Notes: generated by a model from the letters alone, not told the origin. A DNA stretch of 64,000 nt from Angiostrongylus vasorum (GCA_018806985.1 JADANN010000433.1:1798001-1862000), one strand, 5' to 3'; positions 1-12,310 are shown, numbered from the stretch's first letter. Translations and numbers: made by a program.

Positions 1-205
1 CCTTAAGTGGAACGTTTACGTTGTTAAATGAAAGCTTTATTTCAAAATTTCTGTGATGCAAACCAACTCTGTGAAGATGAAAAGATCATGGTGCACTCAA
101 ACTTCAGTCCACGATGACGGTTTGAAGGCGTTAAACGGAGCAAATCTCGGCAGAAGGGCTGGAAAGCCTTTGCAAAAATCAATCATTGGTGAAACTGGAA
201 CATTT

Positions 206-509
206 TCTTCTTTGTCCAACAGAACTTCTCATTTAACTTGATCGTAAGTAAGCAATATCGTTAATTGCTAAGAGTTTTCAGCTCGATGACGTAAAGCGGT
301 GGTATCAAGATCATCACAGCCTCATCGACTCGAAACAAGTCTACCCATTGTGGATGAAGCTACTTAGAGTGCCGCGTTTTTTTCAGGTTCAAATCAAATG
401 GTATCACGAATTGTACCTATACGTGTGGATCAGAACGCTGTGTAGTAGGGTAGCGTCATTCAGCAGTGCCATTTCGCACAAGGCCATTGTTGATCGGTTG
501 CCATGCTGA
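206..509 (+). CDS. possible 3'-terminal exons of an unidentified gene
   Basis: A pyrimidine-rich acceptor ending TTTGTCCAACAG precedes a short segment that ends in a textbook donor (GTAAGTAAG at 243). A TTTTCAG acceptor follows at 281 and opens a 76-codon frame to a TGA at 507-509. Its translation includes DDVKRWYQDHHSLID and KQVYPLWMKLLRVPRF. The splice signals and the aromatic/basic composition look like coding sequence, but I recognise no family and the upstream part lies outside the window. It could equally be an intron with chance signals. Confidence 0.3.
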
Positions 510-570
510 TTACTTGGGATGATTCTAGTTTACAGTCGGTTTTCAAAATTTTGTCCGCTATATTCCAACT

Positions 571-845
571 GCGAGCGCGTGTAGCGCAGTGGTCGGAGTC
601 GCTCGCAATACACATAGGATCTATCCCCACGTCCTAGGCCCTCCAAGCTCTCCATCCCTACGCAGTCGGCGAATCGGTACCAGACTTGTCTGCAAGGATA
701 GAAGCATTGGATCGGTACATCGGTGGGCCATGGCGAGTCATTGTAAATGCCAGATATGCGTTAAATCACCTCCAGCGGTGCTTAATGAAGACGAATGCAT
801 GTCGCATCTTGCAAAGATAGATCACTTTATCCTTTTATATCCCAA
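571..845 (+). repeat. SINE family A copy (tRNA-derived)
   Basis: The copy begins with GTAGCGCAGTGG at 581-592, a good RNA polymerase III A box. A B-box-like GGATCTATCCC follows about 25 bases later. The body carries the family landmarks CGGCGAATCGGTACCAGAC and a 3' segment matching the other copies (GAATGCATGTCGCATC). Copies recur at 2.6, 8.8, 23.7, 25.3, 28.5, 33.0, 39.3 and 50 kb. Full length is about 270 bp. The open reading frame across it is not coding. Confidence 0.8.
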
Positions 846-849
846 CTAG

Positions 850-2560
850 GATAACAGAATACTGCAAGATAAATTGTTGTATAAATGATGGATCTTAAGT
901 GGATAAATCTCAATAAGTAGATGAAATGGTGAATACTAGATAAACACCGTTCTACACCAAAGAGCATCTGTTGGTGATGTTGCTGCACTCATACGATGTT
1001 TTAGTCTACTCTATTCGATTCGATTCGGTTCGACTCCGGAGAACACGGAGTTGTCGCGTTTTCCAAATATGCGAGGAGCTCTCGACGCGATACAATGTCA
1101 TGCTGAAGCTCCCAGTTTCACAGAGTTCTGTCAGAAATGATAAATATTACTTTAAAGCGTTATGTTGTCATTAAGAAAATAGCATATTGAGAGCATTGTT
1201 TCAGACCTAATGAACTGAGTAGAACGTTAACAGATCGTATCTGAGAAATTCATCTGTCTGCGCTTTCTGTTCCGCTTCAAACACTGTTTTGAGTATCAAA
1301 TGCTGTGAAAATCCTCAACAATCATTACAACTGAAAAAACATCTCTAGGAAATTTTGGCCTTGAGAGGGCAGTTCTCCTAGTATCTAGAGCAATATGGTT
1401 GACAAAGATGTTAATTTTCTAATGGCTTTCATTTCGGTCAGTGCAGTTTAATGAGGAGGCTTAGAGTCTACTGTTCCCCCATTTAAACTACCGAAGTCTA
1501 CTTTAAAGCCGCATATGTGTTGTAGTTGCAATAAAAAACCTATGAGGTGACGGTAACTTCCGAGTAGCCCGAAATATTCTAGATTACACGCTCTTCTAAG
1601 CAGCTGGCATTCTTCTCGTTTGTTACGATTTATACTGAAGGATGGGGTTTTGTGTTAGCCACTCTTCTTACCAGAGTCTCAAGTGTTAGCTCAACGAGTT
1701 CGATTTTGATCCTTATATTATCTGTTTCGGGATTTTCAAAGAGTAGTTTCAATCGCACCAATCAGTGATCAGATTAGCGAGGACCACCATCTATTTGGTA
1801 ATGTAGCGTCATTTTTCCCTAGGAAATTCTTTGCACAAAAAAAGGCGCTAACCACTAATTTATTGGAATGTTAAGCTAGCAGGAGGTGGGTATAAAGTCC
1901 TCTTCAGTAAAACTTCCGACGTCAACATCTTCTTCGGCGTTGGATTGAGTCAAATCGATTGTCCACAGGCGTTCGAATCGTCTGGGGTGAAACATTGCTC
2001 GAATGGAGTATTCCGGATCAAAGCTGTGCTTTATGTAGAATGATTGTTGATATATTGCCGCCCAATATGCTCGCGTTGCCCAGAATTTGGCCGAATATAA
2101 CTTTGTACCAATCTCTTGTTAGCTTAATAATCCAAGAAAGCATCGATCATCTATACCGATGTTGAATAAAAATCGGTTGTTTAGAAGTATTATCACTAAC
2201 CATTGTTTAGTGAACTGAGCCGGAGTCCAACATGTGATTGGATCCCCCATAAAGTGCGATGATAGCAGCAACACCGACGACAAAGCTAACAGACATACCG
2301 TAATCCGAGAGTTGAGTCTATCCGCCTGAATCGGATCGATAACGATCTCTGTTGAACGTTAGATCCTAGTTTTAAGTAAAATCTCTTCCTTTTTTTTTAC
2401 TGCTAAAGAAAGTTATTTTTGATTCTTCTTTTAGTGGTTTCTTGCTGTAAATACTAAAGCCATATCAGATGAGAGACCTTCACGAGTGGTCTTAGTTCTT
2501 TCTTTCAAAAACTCCACATGTTTCGTTACAACTAATGAATTCCACTAATTGATGATCAAA
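850..2560. other. no gene recognised
   Basis: AT-rich sequence with no exon I can support, no tRNA gene and no member of the repeat families seen elsewhere. Short frames here lack splice context. Confidence 0.5.
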
Positions 2561-2830
2561 TGGGCGCGTTTGGTGTAATGGTTACAGCTGCCTTGCAATA
2601 CACGTGGGTCGTTGGTTTGATCCCTTGTATCCCCGGCCTAACCACTTCTTCCATCCTTCTGGGGTCAGCATATTGGTACCGGACTTGTCTGTGATAAAGA
2701 ATTGTTAGATCTGTCAGCTACTGTAGGCCATTCTCTAGTCAACATGTATATTCAATCACCTCTACGATCCTCGATGGACTCCAGTGCATTGCTCACTCAA
2801 AAAGGGATTGAGAAGCGCCTAACGCTTTAT
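2561..2830 (+). repeat. SINE family A copy
   Basis: Same architecture as the copy at 571. The A box reads TGGTGTAATGG, and a near-perfect B box, GGTTTGATCCC, lies at 2614-2624. The body contains TTGGTACCGGACTTGTCTG and the family 3' end. Confidence 0.75.
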
Positions 2831-2839
2831 GTTTTGATA

Positions 2840-4015
2840 ATTTCTCAAGTTTTTCCTTATTGTAAAAGGACGAACTTCTTACAACACCTTGTGAATAATT
2901 TCGATTTCAATGTGGTCAAGCGAGATGCGTTTTCTACAAGAGTCTTTGGCGCCAGTAACGATTCGGCGACGGTATGCGAGAGGATTGCGTAGTGCACAGC
3001 ACGAGATATGTAGTAGATTGTTTGCTGACACGGTCGTCTACACAATGCTTATTGAAAGGAAGAGCAACATCGTGCGGTTTCGTCATAAACACCCCTTCCC
3101 TCACCTACCTCCGTCCATTACATAGTGCTACTCACACGACAGTCGAATTCATAAACTCAAAGATAAGATCTCTATTTAGGATATCCTGGCTACTGCTATG
3201 ATTTCTAATGCAAAATGAGTTAAAATAAAAGCATCACGAAAATCGTCTCTTAAAAACTACATTTGAACCGAGTGAAAACCTTTGAACTTTGAACCAACTT
3301 ACAAAGTCTCCTTTAGGCTGCTTGAAGACTTTAGCTATAAGAACGCTCACCGAATTAATAGCGCCAACCTGAGAGCTCATCCTAAAATCAGGGGTATTAC
3401 GAAGCCAACAAAAGGAGACCTTCGCTCAAGTCTTCCTCTATGAAAAAACATGTTTGAAAAAAACTTCCAATATTAGCATCATTAGGGATCAATTCTAAAC
3501 AATGATTTAGTTAGGAGGCAAAAATATTTCCCATAAAGAAAACTCTTTATCAATCCATTTGAAAAAATACAGAATAAGGACATGTTTTGTGAGTTCTGAC
3601 GGAACATCTCAATGACCTGTTTAAAGATTTTGACTTGGTTTAAATATCGACGAGAGGAAATCTTCGATGTTTGAAATTTTTCTGTAGTTTTGAAACGTTG
3701 CTTTGTTAAAGGAACGACATCATGGTTACATTCACAAGTATATTGGAACCTCTTGGTTGAAAATCAGTGAAACCGTTTCAAATAAAAAGTGAGAAACTAA
3801 TTACTGTTAATAATGACGAGAAAGTCGATAACTAAAAGCGAAACATCAATAGTGAAAAGCTTTGCGCTTATACTGCTACCGTAGTACAATCAACACTATT
3901 CCGATTCCTATTTTTAAGATACGGGTCTATCACTACGAAATTATCACTATTGCGAGGGGGAATATTTCTTGCAATGTGAACTGAAACAAGCTCCTTGACA
4001 AGCTTACCTGAGGTT
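2840..4015. other. no gene recognised
   Basis: No supported exon, RNA gene or known repeat. Overlapping short frames at 2.86-3.2 kb run on both strands and look like chance. Confidence 0.45.
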
Positions 4016-4017
4016 GA

Positions 4018-4160
4018 TAAACAATCTTTATTTCCACAAGATTGCTGAGATATTTGCAAAACTCCGGACCGCAGGTGTTTGCGGTGGGGAACGAACGCGC
4101 TATTGTCCTTTCCGGGGAGTAGCGCGTTCACCACCACACCATGCGGGTCCTTCGTTATAA
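4018..4160 (-). repeat. SINE family B copy (tRNA-like), partial
   Basis: Reverse-strand copy of the commonest repeat here. In its own sense it runs from GGACCCGCATGGTGTGGTGG (A-box-like) through AACGCG and a GCGTTCGTTCCCC B-box-like block to the tail GTTTTGCAAATATCTCAGCA. It lacks the upstream arm present in full copies. Confidence 0.75.
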
Positions 4161-4216
4161 AAAGTATAAAAAGGCAGAAAATAAAAAAGAAGCTAAATAT
4201 TGTGAATCTTTATTTC

Positions 4217-4259
4217 GCTAACGTTTGAACGTCTTCGTCTTCTTCATCAGAGCCGTTGG
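4217..4259 (-). ncRNA. degenerate hammerhead-like motif
   Basis: On the minus strand CGGCT precedes an intact CTGATGA box. The stem II and GAAA parts have drifted (AAACGTTAGC in place of GAAACGTCAGC). It lies head-to-head with the copy at 4275, so the pair forms a small fold-back. Confidence 0.5.
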
Positions 4260-4274
4260 ACTAACAACTCGAAT

Positions 4275-4314
4275 CACCGGCTCTGACGAAGACGGAGACG
4301 TCGAAACGGTGGGC
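4275..4314 (+). ncRNA. hammerhead-like motif with GNRA-capped stem II
   Basis: Conserved CTGACGA (N7=C) lies at 4283-4289, then one extra A, then stem II GACG/CGTC closed by a GAGA loop (4291-4302), then GAAA at 4303-4306. The cleavage triplet position reads GGT instead of GTC, so this copy is probably inactive even if it folds. Confidence 0.55.
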
Positions 4315-4329
4315 GAATCAGGATTGCTT

Positions 4330-5150
4330 ATCAACCTCTTTTAACCTTATCAATGAAAGAATATGTATTGATTAGTCATAAAGTAAAGTCTCTTTGAAAT
4401 AAAAACAACTTCAACGGGATAAAGCGAATAAACCAGAGTTATTTTGCAAATGGCTGGTGAACAAAGTCCAGTATAACAATTAAGCCGGAAACACAGGCAC
4501 TGGATAGTGTTAAAGAAATCAAGCAACGGATTTCATTTCATAAGTGGAATTCATTTATTTTTGTGACAGCTTAGAAGTGAAAATACGTCAGCAGCACAGT
4601 GGTCACCTTCAAGGTATTTCGGAATTATTCGTTTTTTTTCTGAATCAAATGACATTTTTTTCTACAAAACAGACTTTTTTGACAAAAAAAATCGAACTAG
4701 CATTTTTCTGAGATGAAGAAATAGTGATATTCACGGCTACTGAGAGTTAAGGAAAGCTGGACGTGACGCATCGACTACATCAAGGAGAGCAAGTTATGGG
4801 AGTGATTAGATTATGTTGACTTAATGACAGTGCCTGAGGCTCAAAAGAACATTCATTGAGTTCTCTAAGGATTAAACTACGTACAAACATGGGTTTGTTC
4901 GTCCCCCGTTTTCCGATGATCTGCTAGTTCTTCTCGGCTCTTTTCCCAGACTTCTGCTCTGTACAAATTACTAACTGAGACAACTGTTGTCTTCACTGCA
5001 CTACTTGTTGCTGATCATGTATAATACTTAAGCGAGCATCGGTGTTAGATCATTCATTCGTCGGTCTTGCATGCTAGAGCCATTCAGTGTTCTTTGCTCA
5101 GTCAACGAACATGGAAAGAATCGTCGAATTTTTTCGAGTGGGGCCCTTTT
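4330..5150. other. no gene recognised
   Basis: AT-rich interval without supported exons or recognised repeats. Confidence 0.45.
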
Positions 5151-5159
5151 TTTTACCAT

Positions 5160-5572
5160 TTACGCTGGTGCTTCCAACGGTTCATGGCCTCATCGTGGCT
5201 GGGAGGTGTTCCTGGGTGTCGGACTGCGATCTACAGCGGGGGATTAATCCCCTGACAGGGTCTCCTAAGCTGAAAAGGAGTCCGGCGTTTCCATCAGGAA
5301 GCCTAGCTAACAGTAAACCAATACTAAGATCCACCCTCGTCCTGGTATCAAAGTTGTGTGCTGGCAAATTTCCCTCTGATCCACAAGGGCTCTGACTGCT
5401 TGTGGTGGTGAACACCTAGGGGATAATTTGGCCATGCTGACCTCGGTATTCCAGGGGGACCACAGAGGCTTAGCCAGCAAATCTCCGAAAAATGGAGATT
5501 ATGCTGGAGCCCGCACAACCAGTAAGGACGGGCCATTCAATTATCAAGTATCAAGTAAGTATTTGCACTGGT
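5160..5572 (+). repeat. SINE-like family C copy with RTE-type tail
   Basis: One of four roughly 400-bp copies (also 27.1, 38.0 and 51.6 kb). Landmarks are GTGGCTGGGAGGTGTTCCTG, CTGAAAAGGAGTCCGGCG and a 3' end ATTATGCTGG then ATCAAGTATCAAGTAAGTAT at 5552-5571. The tandem CAAGTATC tail is the same as that on the RTE 3' ends at 9.3 and 15.1 kb. Frames across it are not coding. Confidence 0.75.
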
Positions 5573-5719
5573 CACAGTGTTTAACATTCATTTAATGCTC
5601 GCTGTTTTCTTCATGCCGGCGTATTATGTGAGGGGATCCAAGTTTTGCCCACATCTGAGCATCCTTGTGTTTGTATTTCACATAATACCTTGCCACAGAG
5701 GAAAAAAATGAGCTGTAAG

Positions 5720-5965
5720 TTAAGCACTGTGATTTCGACTTTAACTTTGGCTTAACTGGGTTCAATGTCGATTTTTGCTCTCTCGATCATTCCCGTTGAC
5801 AAGCAACTGCTGATGGCATCTTTAGAGTAAGAAGACTGGCTGAAGGAAGGGCAGAACGAGAGCCTTAGTGGCCCAGTGGGTAACACGTCAGCCACCGGAA
5901 AGAGCAATCGCCGGTTTGAAGACCAACTGAGGCTCCGAGTTCTGCTCATATCTCATTCTTTCTTT
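5720..5965 (+). repeat. SINE family B copy, diverged subfamily
   Basis: The upstream arm (TTAACTGGGTTCAATG then CCCGTTGAC) is followed by the tRNA-like block TAGTGGCCCAGTGGGTAACA and a B-box-like CGGTTTGAAGACC. The downstream CTCATATCTCATTC matches the family tail. Confidence 0.7.
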
Positions 5966-6836
5966 TGCATTTTTTTTGGTTATTTTCGGCAAATAAATGC
6001 ATTCGGAATGCTCTGGAATGCATGTGAGGCATCGTGAAGACCACACCTCAGTACTGTTCTTCATGTTCTTTCCAGTCTTTTGTTTCTTTGTCGAATTGTG
6101 CATTCATGCAACAGTCTGCACAAATGAAAACCATTACGGATAGCGCAAGCCAATTCGGCACAGCGATGAACTATTACCTGAACTCACTTCTGCCTTACTA
6201 CAAGTGTTTTGGGCGTCTTTATTCCTCCGTCGTCTAAATGGCGATACCTGTAAGTACCCTTATAACTATTTAGGCGAGGTCTTTGACATGAAACAGATCT
6301 GGTAGAGGACTGTCATGGAAGTTGAAACCGATATTTTGAAAACAATTCTCTTTGTTCAGTAATTCTTTCAGGCATTACTACTTTTTTCTCAATTAAAAAA
6401 TCGGAATGTTTTAAGAGATTCTATGACAAGTTCATGCATTGAGGTAGTAAGTTCGACATTGAGAACAATGGTTGCTCCAGCAAAAACGGCAATAAAAGTA
6501 ACATTTGAAGATCGGGTAACCACAACAAAGAAAATCTCAATAAAAACGGATATACCCTTCGATGAGGTGAGCAACACTTCTGAAATTCGACATCGTTTCT
6601 AAAGATGAGCTACAAGTGAACGACGTCGACGATTTTTCGAAGCAATCGCATATGAAGTGGATGTTGGTGAGAAGGGCAAACTGCTCAGCACACAGTGTGT
6701 ATGTTCGACTATGTGTATGTTCAACTAGCATTTGCTTGTTCTCACTTAACAAACGCAAACGGGGCGGACAAGAAGCCATCGAACAAATGAGCAAGTGGGG
6801 GCAGATGATGAAGTAGACACCGTCCATAAGCACGCA

Positions 6837-6940
6837 CGCACGCACACCACGCATACACAGATACACACACATACGTAAATACATACATACATACATACAT
6901 ACATACATACATACATACATACATACATACATACATACAT

Positions 6941-6979
<39 letters not shown>

Positions 6980-6980
6980 A
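6837..6980 (+). repeat. microsatellite: CGCA, then ATAC tetranucleotide, then CA dinucleotide
   Basis: A CGCA-type run (6835-6845) leads into about 75 bp of pure ATAC repeats and then about 24 bp of CA repeats to 6980. Met/Cys/Val frames on the reverse strand are repeat artefacts. Confidence 0.95.
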
Positions 6981-6984
6981 ATAA

Positions 6985-8760
6985 CTGTCGTCACCAACAC
7001 AAGAAATTCACCAACATGACAAGAAGTCGAATAGAGAATAATAGCAGCTAAATGATGTGGACTCTTGATGGAACCCGATTCGCTAACATTGTGTGTTCAT
7101 GGAATTATCAACGTTGATTCGACAGATTACAGCCACATGTCGGTGACTATGGAATTAGCGACATGCTCATAGTCAGCTTTAATTTCCTTATTTCATAAAT
7201 CTACCAAAGTGGGAAAACCTTGAAAAATTGGTCCGACTTATAGCGGAGCTGCTTCAAATAATCTAAATCGGCAATATTCAATATAAGTATGCATTAATGT
7301 TGTTTCCGTGCACCATTGTGAATCCTAGAGACGAACACGTACTGGTACGGATGACGTTCTGTGACGAATCTCAGTTTTGTGTCTGGAATCAGATTTTTTT
7401 GATCTGAAAACTTTTTTGATTTCACTTTGGACAGATTTTCTCTCATTCGTGCCATTTTGGATGACGGAGCTGTTACTAGGTTGTCTCGAAATCGATGATG
7501 ATTTTGATTTTCTAAACCTTTATTCCTTCATTCCATATGAAATTTATCTCTTCAAACTCAGACATTACTTTTTTTTGAATGACAAGCTCTCATATGCAGT
7601 GGGTAGTATGAAACTACTTTAATTCTTCGTTATTAATCTCGCATCCACTGTCATCAAAAGTCTTCCGATTTAGATGTGGGTTCAGGTGCTTTTCTAGAGA
7701 ATTTTGTCTTCTTCGCAAATCTCGCACAAAAATGTAGTTAAATTAATTATAAATTGAATCTTATAGTTTTGCTGAAGTTATCTCAAGTCCACACCAAAGG
7801 CAATCAACGCTGTGGTTTAGATAGAGTAGTCAAGTCTAACATAATTTTCCCAGCCCAGAAGTACAGGACCTTGGCTGGTTAGTATGAGGGTCAAAACAAA
7901 ATCTAAACTCGTATTGCACGATATCTCTAACCACTGCTCTTGCCATGACCATTCCATTTCATTTAAACCGTGGATTTGGATGAGCCTATGATTTCGCCTG
8001 TGTTCAATGTAACAACACTTGTTGGAAACGATCATATGTTACAATGTTCGTTTCAATCGTCATGTTATGCGATAGGAAGTGCAGAAGATCGGAGGAGTCG
8101 ACGACAACCAGATATAATCTCCAATGACCAATTGAATGAACCAAATGATCAATAAAAACTCAGTGAAGGCACCAAGTAAAGCAGAGCCAAGCACATCGGC
8201 TAGTAATCTTGCTGGTGAACAAGGCACCAGCACAGTTTTGGTTTCCTATCACTGCAGTTGAATTGTGGAGAGAACGTGCGGTTTCTATATGTATTAAACA
8301 AGTACCGAAAAAAGCAATCATCGCAGTCGAGTTTGTTTTACGCTTCTCAAAGGCAACAAAAAAGACCTCTAATGTTTGGTTTGTGAAGTGTTGCGTAAAA
8401 AGCTCTTACACCACCACTAATGATCTTCTGCGCAATAGTTGGGCGAAGGTGTTCATTTAGTCCGAGGCCGATCCTAAGCCAATTTTAAAGCACTTAGTCA
8501 TTCTGACGACCATCCATTTCTTTCTTGGAAGGTGCAAACATCTTCAACGAATAAACGTTGGACCAACATCACTGTTAAAAATGGAAGAATTGAGATACTA
8601 ATCTTGTGCTAACTCGGCCCCCCTTCCTGGACCCCTTGCTAATCGACTATTAGTTTTTCAAGCGCTCAACATCTAATTGTTTAAAAACCTCCAATAATGC
8701 CAAAAAAAGCTTTCAGTTGATTCGTCAGTCCTGGAAACTTAAAAATTTGTTGTCATTAAA
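6985..8760. other. no gene recognised
   Basis: AT-rich sequence with a few hydrophobic short frames (e.g. 7377-7622) that have no convincing splice context or family resemblance. Confidence 0.4.
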
Positions 8761-8764
8761 CAAA

Positions 8765-9055
8765 TAGGGGTGCCTTGTAGCGCAGTGGCTAGAGATGCCC
8801 TTCAATGTACACGCCATCCCTTGTTCGATACGGCGTCCAGGCTCACCAAGCCTTTCAGCCCCTTGAGTCAACAATATGGTACCGAACCTGTCTAGGGAGG
8901 ATAGCAGAACTGACTTGATACATAGGCAGGCTGCCACAAATCATTGTGTAGGCCAGATATGAAATAAGTCAGCTTTTACGGATACATAATGAAGACGAGT
9001 GTATGGCACATTCCCCGAGGATAGATGAACGCTGAGATCTTGACCCTTTCATCGT
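8765..9055 (+). repeat. SINE family A copy
   Basis: The A box is TTGTAGCGCAGTGGCTAGAG and a B-box-like TTGTTCGATACGG lies at 8820-8832. The body has ATATGGTACCGAACCTGTCT and the 3' end reads GCTGAGATCTTGACCCTTTC. Nearly full length. Confidence 0.8.
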
Positions 9056-9339
9056 TCTTATAAGGAATGAACTTGTTTTTCATTGTCAGTCATGTGAAGA
9101 CTCCAATAATTTGATCAAGCTGTGAGCTGAAAGGTACTAACTTTCAATTTACGTGAAGTATAACACGTTTTCTGTCCTCTATAGTCTTCCTCACTAAGTC
9201 TTCGCATTATCATAAAACAGTGATAAAAAATATCGATAATGTTCTTGAGACAAAATTCAAAAATTTTGGACCATCACCACCTACTGAATTCGAAGACCCA
9301 ACGCCTATCAAGTTCGAACATTTGCGCCAATGTAACAGT

Positions 9340-9545
9340 GATGGTGAAGTTACTTGATACTTGGATACTTGGACTGCGCGTCTTCACGAGTTGTACAGAC
9401 GCAGCACATTTTCCTTTCGTTTCTTTGCCTCGCACTCGTCATTCATGGTGGTGGTTTCATTTGAGCATGGCGATGGGTGCAAGTCTGATACCCTGATCTA
9501 TAAAACAACTAACTACAGCTACTGGTACAGTTGTTGACGGTGAAG
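9340..9545 (-). mobile_element. RTE non-LTR retrotransposon, 3'-end fragment
   Basis: In minus sense the sequence parallels the 3' end at 15.1 kb: a decayed C-terminal coding tail (CACCACCATGAATGACGAGT then GCGAGGCAAAGAAACGAAAG), a short UTR, then the tandem tail CCAAGTATCCAAGTATCAAG. Most of the element is missing (5' truncation), as usual for non-LTR elements. Confidence 0.65.
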
Positions 9546-9551
9546 TTCGTT

Positions 9552-9905
9552 TATACAAATACTTGGATCCTTGGATGATCACGAAGGTCGAAGAGTTTTA
9601 TTTCTTCTCGATCGTCATTGAGGCAGTGGATTAGTTCGCTCCTGATGAGCTCCGCGAGTATTATGCTGTGACCCAAAAATTGTTTCCAGCTGCCAGTACA
9701 GCTGCTCGACGTCCGATGAACATCCTGTTGGGATTTTTCTTCTATTGCATCCATCTGGTAGCGATGATGTTTCCCATAACACCACCGACTCATCTGTTTC
9801 GATTTCGGTTTTTCAAAACGATGTCTTAGAACTTTATGGCAGAGCACTTGCAAGAAAAAGAAGGAGGACTGGAAGAAGTCAACGTGATCACTGCAATATT
9901 TCAAG
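9552..9905 (-). mobile_element. probable non-LTR retrotransposon 3' fragment with open frame
   Basis: A minus-strand frame of 117 codons ends next to a tail-like GGATCCAAGTATTTG. The translation includes WKQFLGHSIILAELIRSEL and HCLNDDREEIKLFDLRDHP. I infer a retrotransposon C-terminal remnant from the tail and from its position next to another RTE 3' end. I cannot assign the protein with certainty. Confidence 0.35.
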
Positions 9906-10189
9906 TCTCCCAGAGACGAATGTGACCCGCGTTGCTTCGCTTCCTCTACTGAATCCTTCCGCTTGGTTTCGTATGATGAGTGGAAGCTCTAGGTACATAC
10001 TGGGTGTGACCTTTGCAATCAATGAACAATCGATCTCTATTTATCTTTAACTCTTCTATTCCCTTTTCCCACTACTTTGATGCGGTTGTTTCAGTGAGAA
10101 GAAAAGCTAAGTCAAGCACAACTAGGTAAATTTTTAAATTGAAGCTTAATTCTTATTTACTGCCTATTACAATTTTTCATGGCAGGGTT

Positions 10190-10460
10190 CTATGTGTAAT
10201 ACAACTGCAATGGTGCTGAAATAATTGCAAAACTCCGGATCCCAGGTGTCTGCGATGGGGGAACGAACGCGCCATTACTCTTTCCGGGATCTAACGCACC
10301 CGCCACCACACTATGCGGGTCCTTCGTTTCGCTTGTCTCTCAGCTAGTACTATCGATCAGTGCCATCAGCAATCACTCGTCAGTGGGATTGATCTATGGA
10401 ACCCAAATCGGCAATGAAGCCTGTTAAGCTGAAGCTGTAGTCTTCCAAATCCCTTTTCGC
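10190..10460 (-). repeat. SINE family B copy, near full length
   Basis: In plus sense it shows the reversed tail (TGGCAGGGTTCTATGTG), the tRNA-like block (AACGAACGCGCCATTACTC to CCACACTATGCGGGTCCTT) and the arm (CAGCTAGTACTATCGATCAG to TTAAGCTGAAGCTGTAGTC). Confidence 0.75.
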
Positions 10461-10469
10461 TCCATTAGT

Positions 10470-12095
10470 ACTTCTCATAAATTTTCCGCCAAAGAATATG
10501 AACTTTTCGTTCCAATCATTCGACTTTTATATCTGCTGTGTGATGAAAAAGCCTCGGAGCGACGGTGTAACCTCTTTGTTAGGTGGCCTATAAGCCTGTC
10601 CGTTATCTGAGTCAACAAAAAGCGCTATTTTCGTGATCCAGTTGACTTAGAAACAGGTAGCACTCGTTACATCTAGACTTCCTAATTACTCATAGTCCTC
10701 CACACGTTTTTCAACGATTCTTCGGTCATGCAATAAAGGAGTTTTGCCCAAAACGTTCTTATCACGTATGATTTGCACTTCCCGGTTAAGTGATTATAGC
10801 TTTTTTCTAGCCTGTAACAAAATCGTTATTTTCTGGTGGAAATTAAATACAAGAAAACTAATCCACCTCGTTTCTTAATAGTTTTATTTTACTCTATCAA
10901 CCAAATTTGCTTTGGTCAAGCTTTGTTGAACTACTGGACGACTTACATATTCAGCAACTCTATTCTTCGTGGAAGATGAATATCCATGGAAGAGAGGTTA
11001 TGCATACAGCAGTCGAATGCGGCGTTTCCATTAGTACTTTCATATTTTTATTCCAGTCTTTTCATCGCTTATTGAGACCCCTTGAAAGCCCCTTGAAGTA
11101 GCACTTTTCGTTGCACATTATGTTCCTCCAACTGATCATCGAGCGTAGACTCTTCTCATAAACTCAATACTTGACATTAATGCATTGCCTACCCCCAATC
11201 GTTTGTTTCTGAATCAGAGGGAGAATCGAATCGACCGGTATTCAGCCCTATTCATAAATAAGACGAAACATCTCAAGAGTCAGCCGAATCCACACGCAAA
11301 GAGCTGGAAGAAGCTCGTCGAATATGCGGGGAAACGAGTCGAATGTAAGAAGTTCTGTTATTAGCGTAGTATAATCAAAAGCCGATTCATGCAAAATTTT
11401 CAAGAAATTCAAATTTAGATCACCGCAACTGTGTATTATGGGAGGCGAGATAAGTGCGGAACGCAAGAACTGCCATTTTCTATCGAGTGGAGCTTGGTCG
11501 TTGATTGGTCACCCATCTGCGATTAGGGTTCCCCGCTATCAACACCCGCCAAATCCGGAGTTTTCAGTGATAAGAGAGCGAGATTCGATGCTAGATCGGA
11601 TACACCTTCTGGTTTGCAGCAGCCCGACAACCACCTTCAGAAAACCAGTTCATTCCGACCGTTGAGATTAAGCAGTGAAAGAAATGAAACCACTCATTAA
11701 TATATCACTGCCACTAATCCATGCATTCCACACATTTTATTACGGAGCTAAAGTATTCCTCAAGCGTCCATTAACATCAAAAATGAGTTGCCACTGATTA
11801 CTGAACGAGCATCAAAATGTCTATATATGCCCGATAACGAATAAAGTGTGCGTCTTTGCTCTGAAACCACTCATATTTGAAAAAGGTTTTGATTCCGCAA
11901 ATCATGAAAAAAATCTTCAGACAATTTTCGACGTCTGTTACTAATAAAATACAAAAATCTACTTTCGCACTTTGTAAGATCGGTATTCCCCCTAGTCATC
12001 AATATTTTTAGACCAACAAAGACACTGATAATTTCTAAAAAATATTAGTAGTTCAAAATCTATCAGTAAAAGACACCAAAGTTCCGCTCACTTTG
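10470..12095. other. no gene recognised; one possible unclassified repeat
   Basis: The stretch 11230-11670 has a clean minus-strand frame containing FDSFPRIFDELLPALCVWIR and a plus-strand frame opposite it. I could not place either in a family and suspect a repeat rather than an exon. The remainder shows nothing. Confidence 0.35.
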
Positions 12096-12099
12096 AGCA

Positions 12100-12310
12100 C
12101 CTTCGGGAAAAATGTGACAGTAAGAAGATGCAGGAAGTTGCTTTATTTGCAATCTACTTTTTTATACTGCCCGTCTTCAAATGTGCTCTGTGGATGCCAG
12201 AATTTGTTCCATTCGATTCGTTTTCCTCGCATCCATCGTCAACCTTGGTCTCCGGACTCGCCAGTGGGTTCGACTACTGCTTCAGCATTTTTCGTTTTCT
12301 CTATTAATAG
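12100..12310 (+). repeat. unclassified repeat family D
   Basis: The block CATTCGATTCGTTTTCCTCG recurs at 48.0 kb in a similar context (GTGCGGATCCTAGCACCTGC upstream there, CTTCAAATGTGCTCTGTGG here). A weaker relative is near 17.0 kb. The type of element is not clear. Confidence 0.45.

Noticed and set aside
581..660. tRNA gene candidate (GTAGCGCAGTGG with B-box-like block)
   Set aside because: The cloverleaf does not close, there is no acceptor stem, and the same block heads about ten interspersed copies: a SINE head, not a tRNA gene.
5087..5536. Overlapping frames of 62-102 codons on both strands
   Set aside because: They lie in repeat family C. The same frames recur, broken, in the copies at 27.2 and 38.1 kb, so they are not genes.
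6537..7000. Reverse-strand frames of up to 147 codons rich in Met-Tyr-Val-Cys
   Set aside because: They are translations of the ATAC/CA microsatellite and its flank, with no splice or family support.
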